From NCBI GenBank assembly GCA_036406475.1, contig DASXBA010000121.1:1-12808 (forward strand): 12,808 nt of DNA. The letters run 5' to 3'. A program made the position numbers and the translations under genes. The DNA comes from DASXBA01 sp036406475. Its GTDB lineage: Bacteria > Actinomycetota > Thermoleophilia > Solirubrobacterales > Thermoleophilaceae. The notes under the pieces were generated by a model, which saw nothing but the letters and a program-made list of their open reading frames with translations, had not been told where the DNA came from and ran no database searches. Positions 12,800 through 12,808 of the stretch are shown here, one piece after another; position 1 is the stretch's first letter, and each line of letters opens with the position of its first letter.

Positions 12800-12808
12800 G
12801 CGCGGATC

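Overview
This is a gene-dense, very GC-rich window with strongly GC3-biased codons and GTG starts. It looks like a chromosomal segment of a high-GC Actinomycetota. An F420-type luciferase-like oxidoreductase, a SigK/RskA-like pair, an orphan type IV pilin and a fatty-acid thiolase/dehydrogenase pair would fit the Thermoleophilia (Solirubrobacterales-like), but that placement is inference from gene content and style, not a phylogeny. I see no rRNA, tRNA, CRISPR array, insertion sequence, integrase or phage gene. No gap between genes exceeds about 115 bp. Both ends of the window are GATC, which suggests the insert of a Sau3AI/MboI-type clone.

Left part (1-4330, mostly +): the 3' three quarters of a divergent glycerol-3-phosphate dehydrogenase (gpsA-like), then an ECF sigma factor overlapping a small single-pass membrane protein that is probably its regulator. 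A 31-bp-arm inverted repeat separates these from a convergent four-helix DUF4383-type membrane protein. Divergent from that protein is a second ECF sigma factor overlapping an RskA-like zinc-motif anti-sigma factor, followed 16 bp later by a zinc-finger rhomboid protease. A sigma factor, a membrane anti-sigma factor and an intramembrane protease side by side is the most suggestive functional arrangement here.

Middle (4331-6779, -): a tightly coupled three-gene run, transcribed from a signal-peptide-less BtuF-like protein with conserved cysteines, through a START/SRPBCC-type protein, to a GT4 glycosyltransferase that apparently starts at CTG. It ends with zero bases between its stop codon and the rhomboid stop. 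Divergent from it, only 11 bp away, is a pterin-4a-carbinolamine dehydratase.

Right part (7124-12808): a CNNM/CorC-type transporter preceded by a 15-codon ORF overlapping its start, two small orphan proteins, a divergent 3-hydroxyacyl-CoA dehydrogenase/thiolase pair with a perfect 16-bp palindrome at the dehydrogenase start codon, a type IV pilin-like protein whose ribosome-binding site lies in a hairpin arm, and a convergent F420-type LLM oxidoreductase. Several genes share a TANNNT hexamer 9 to 38 bp upstream of the start. For some the spacing implies leaderless or very short-leader transcripts.
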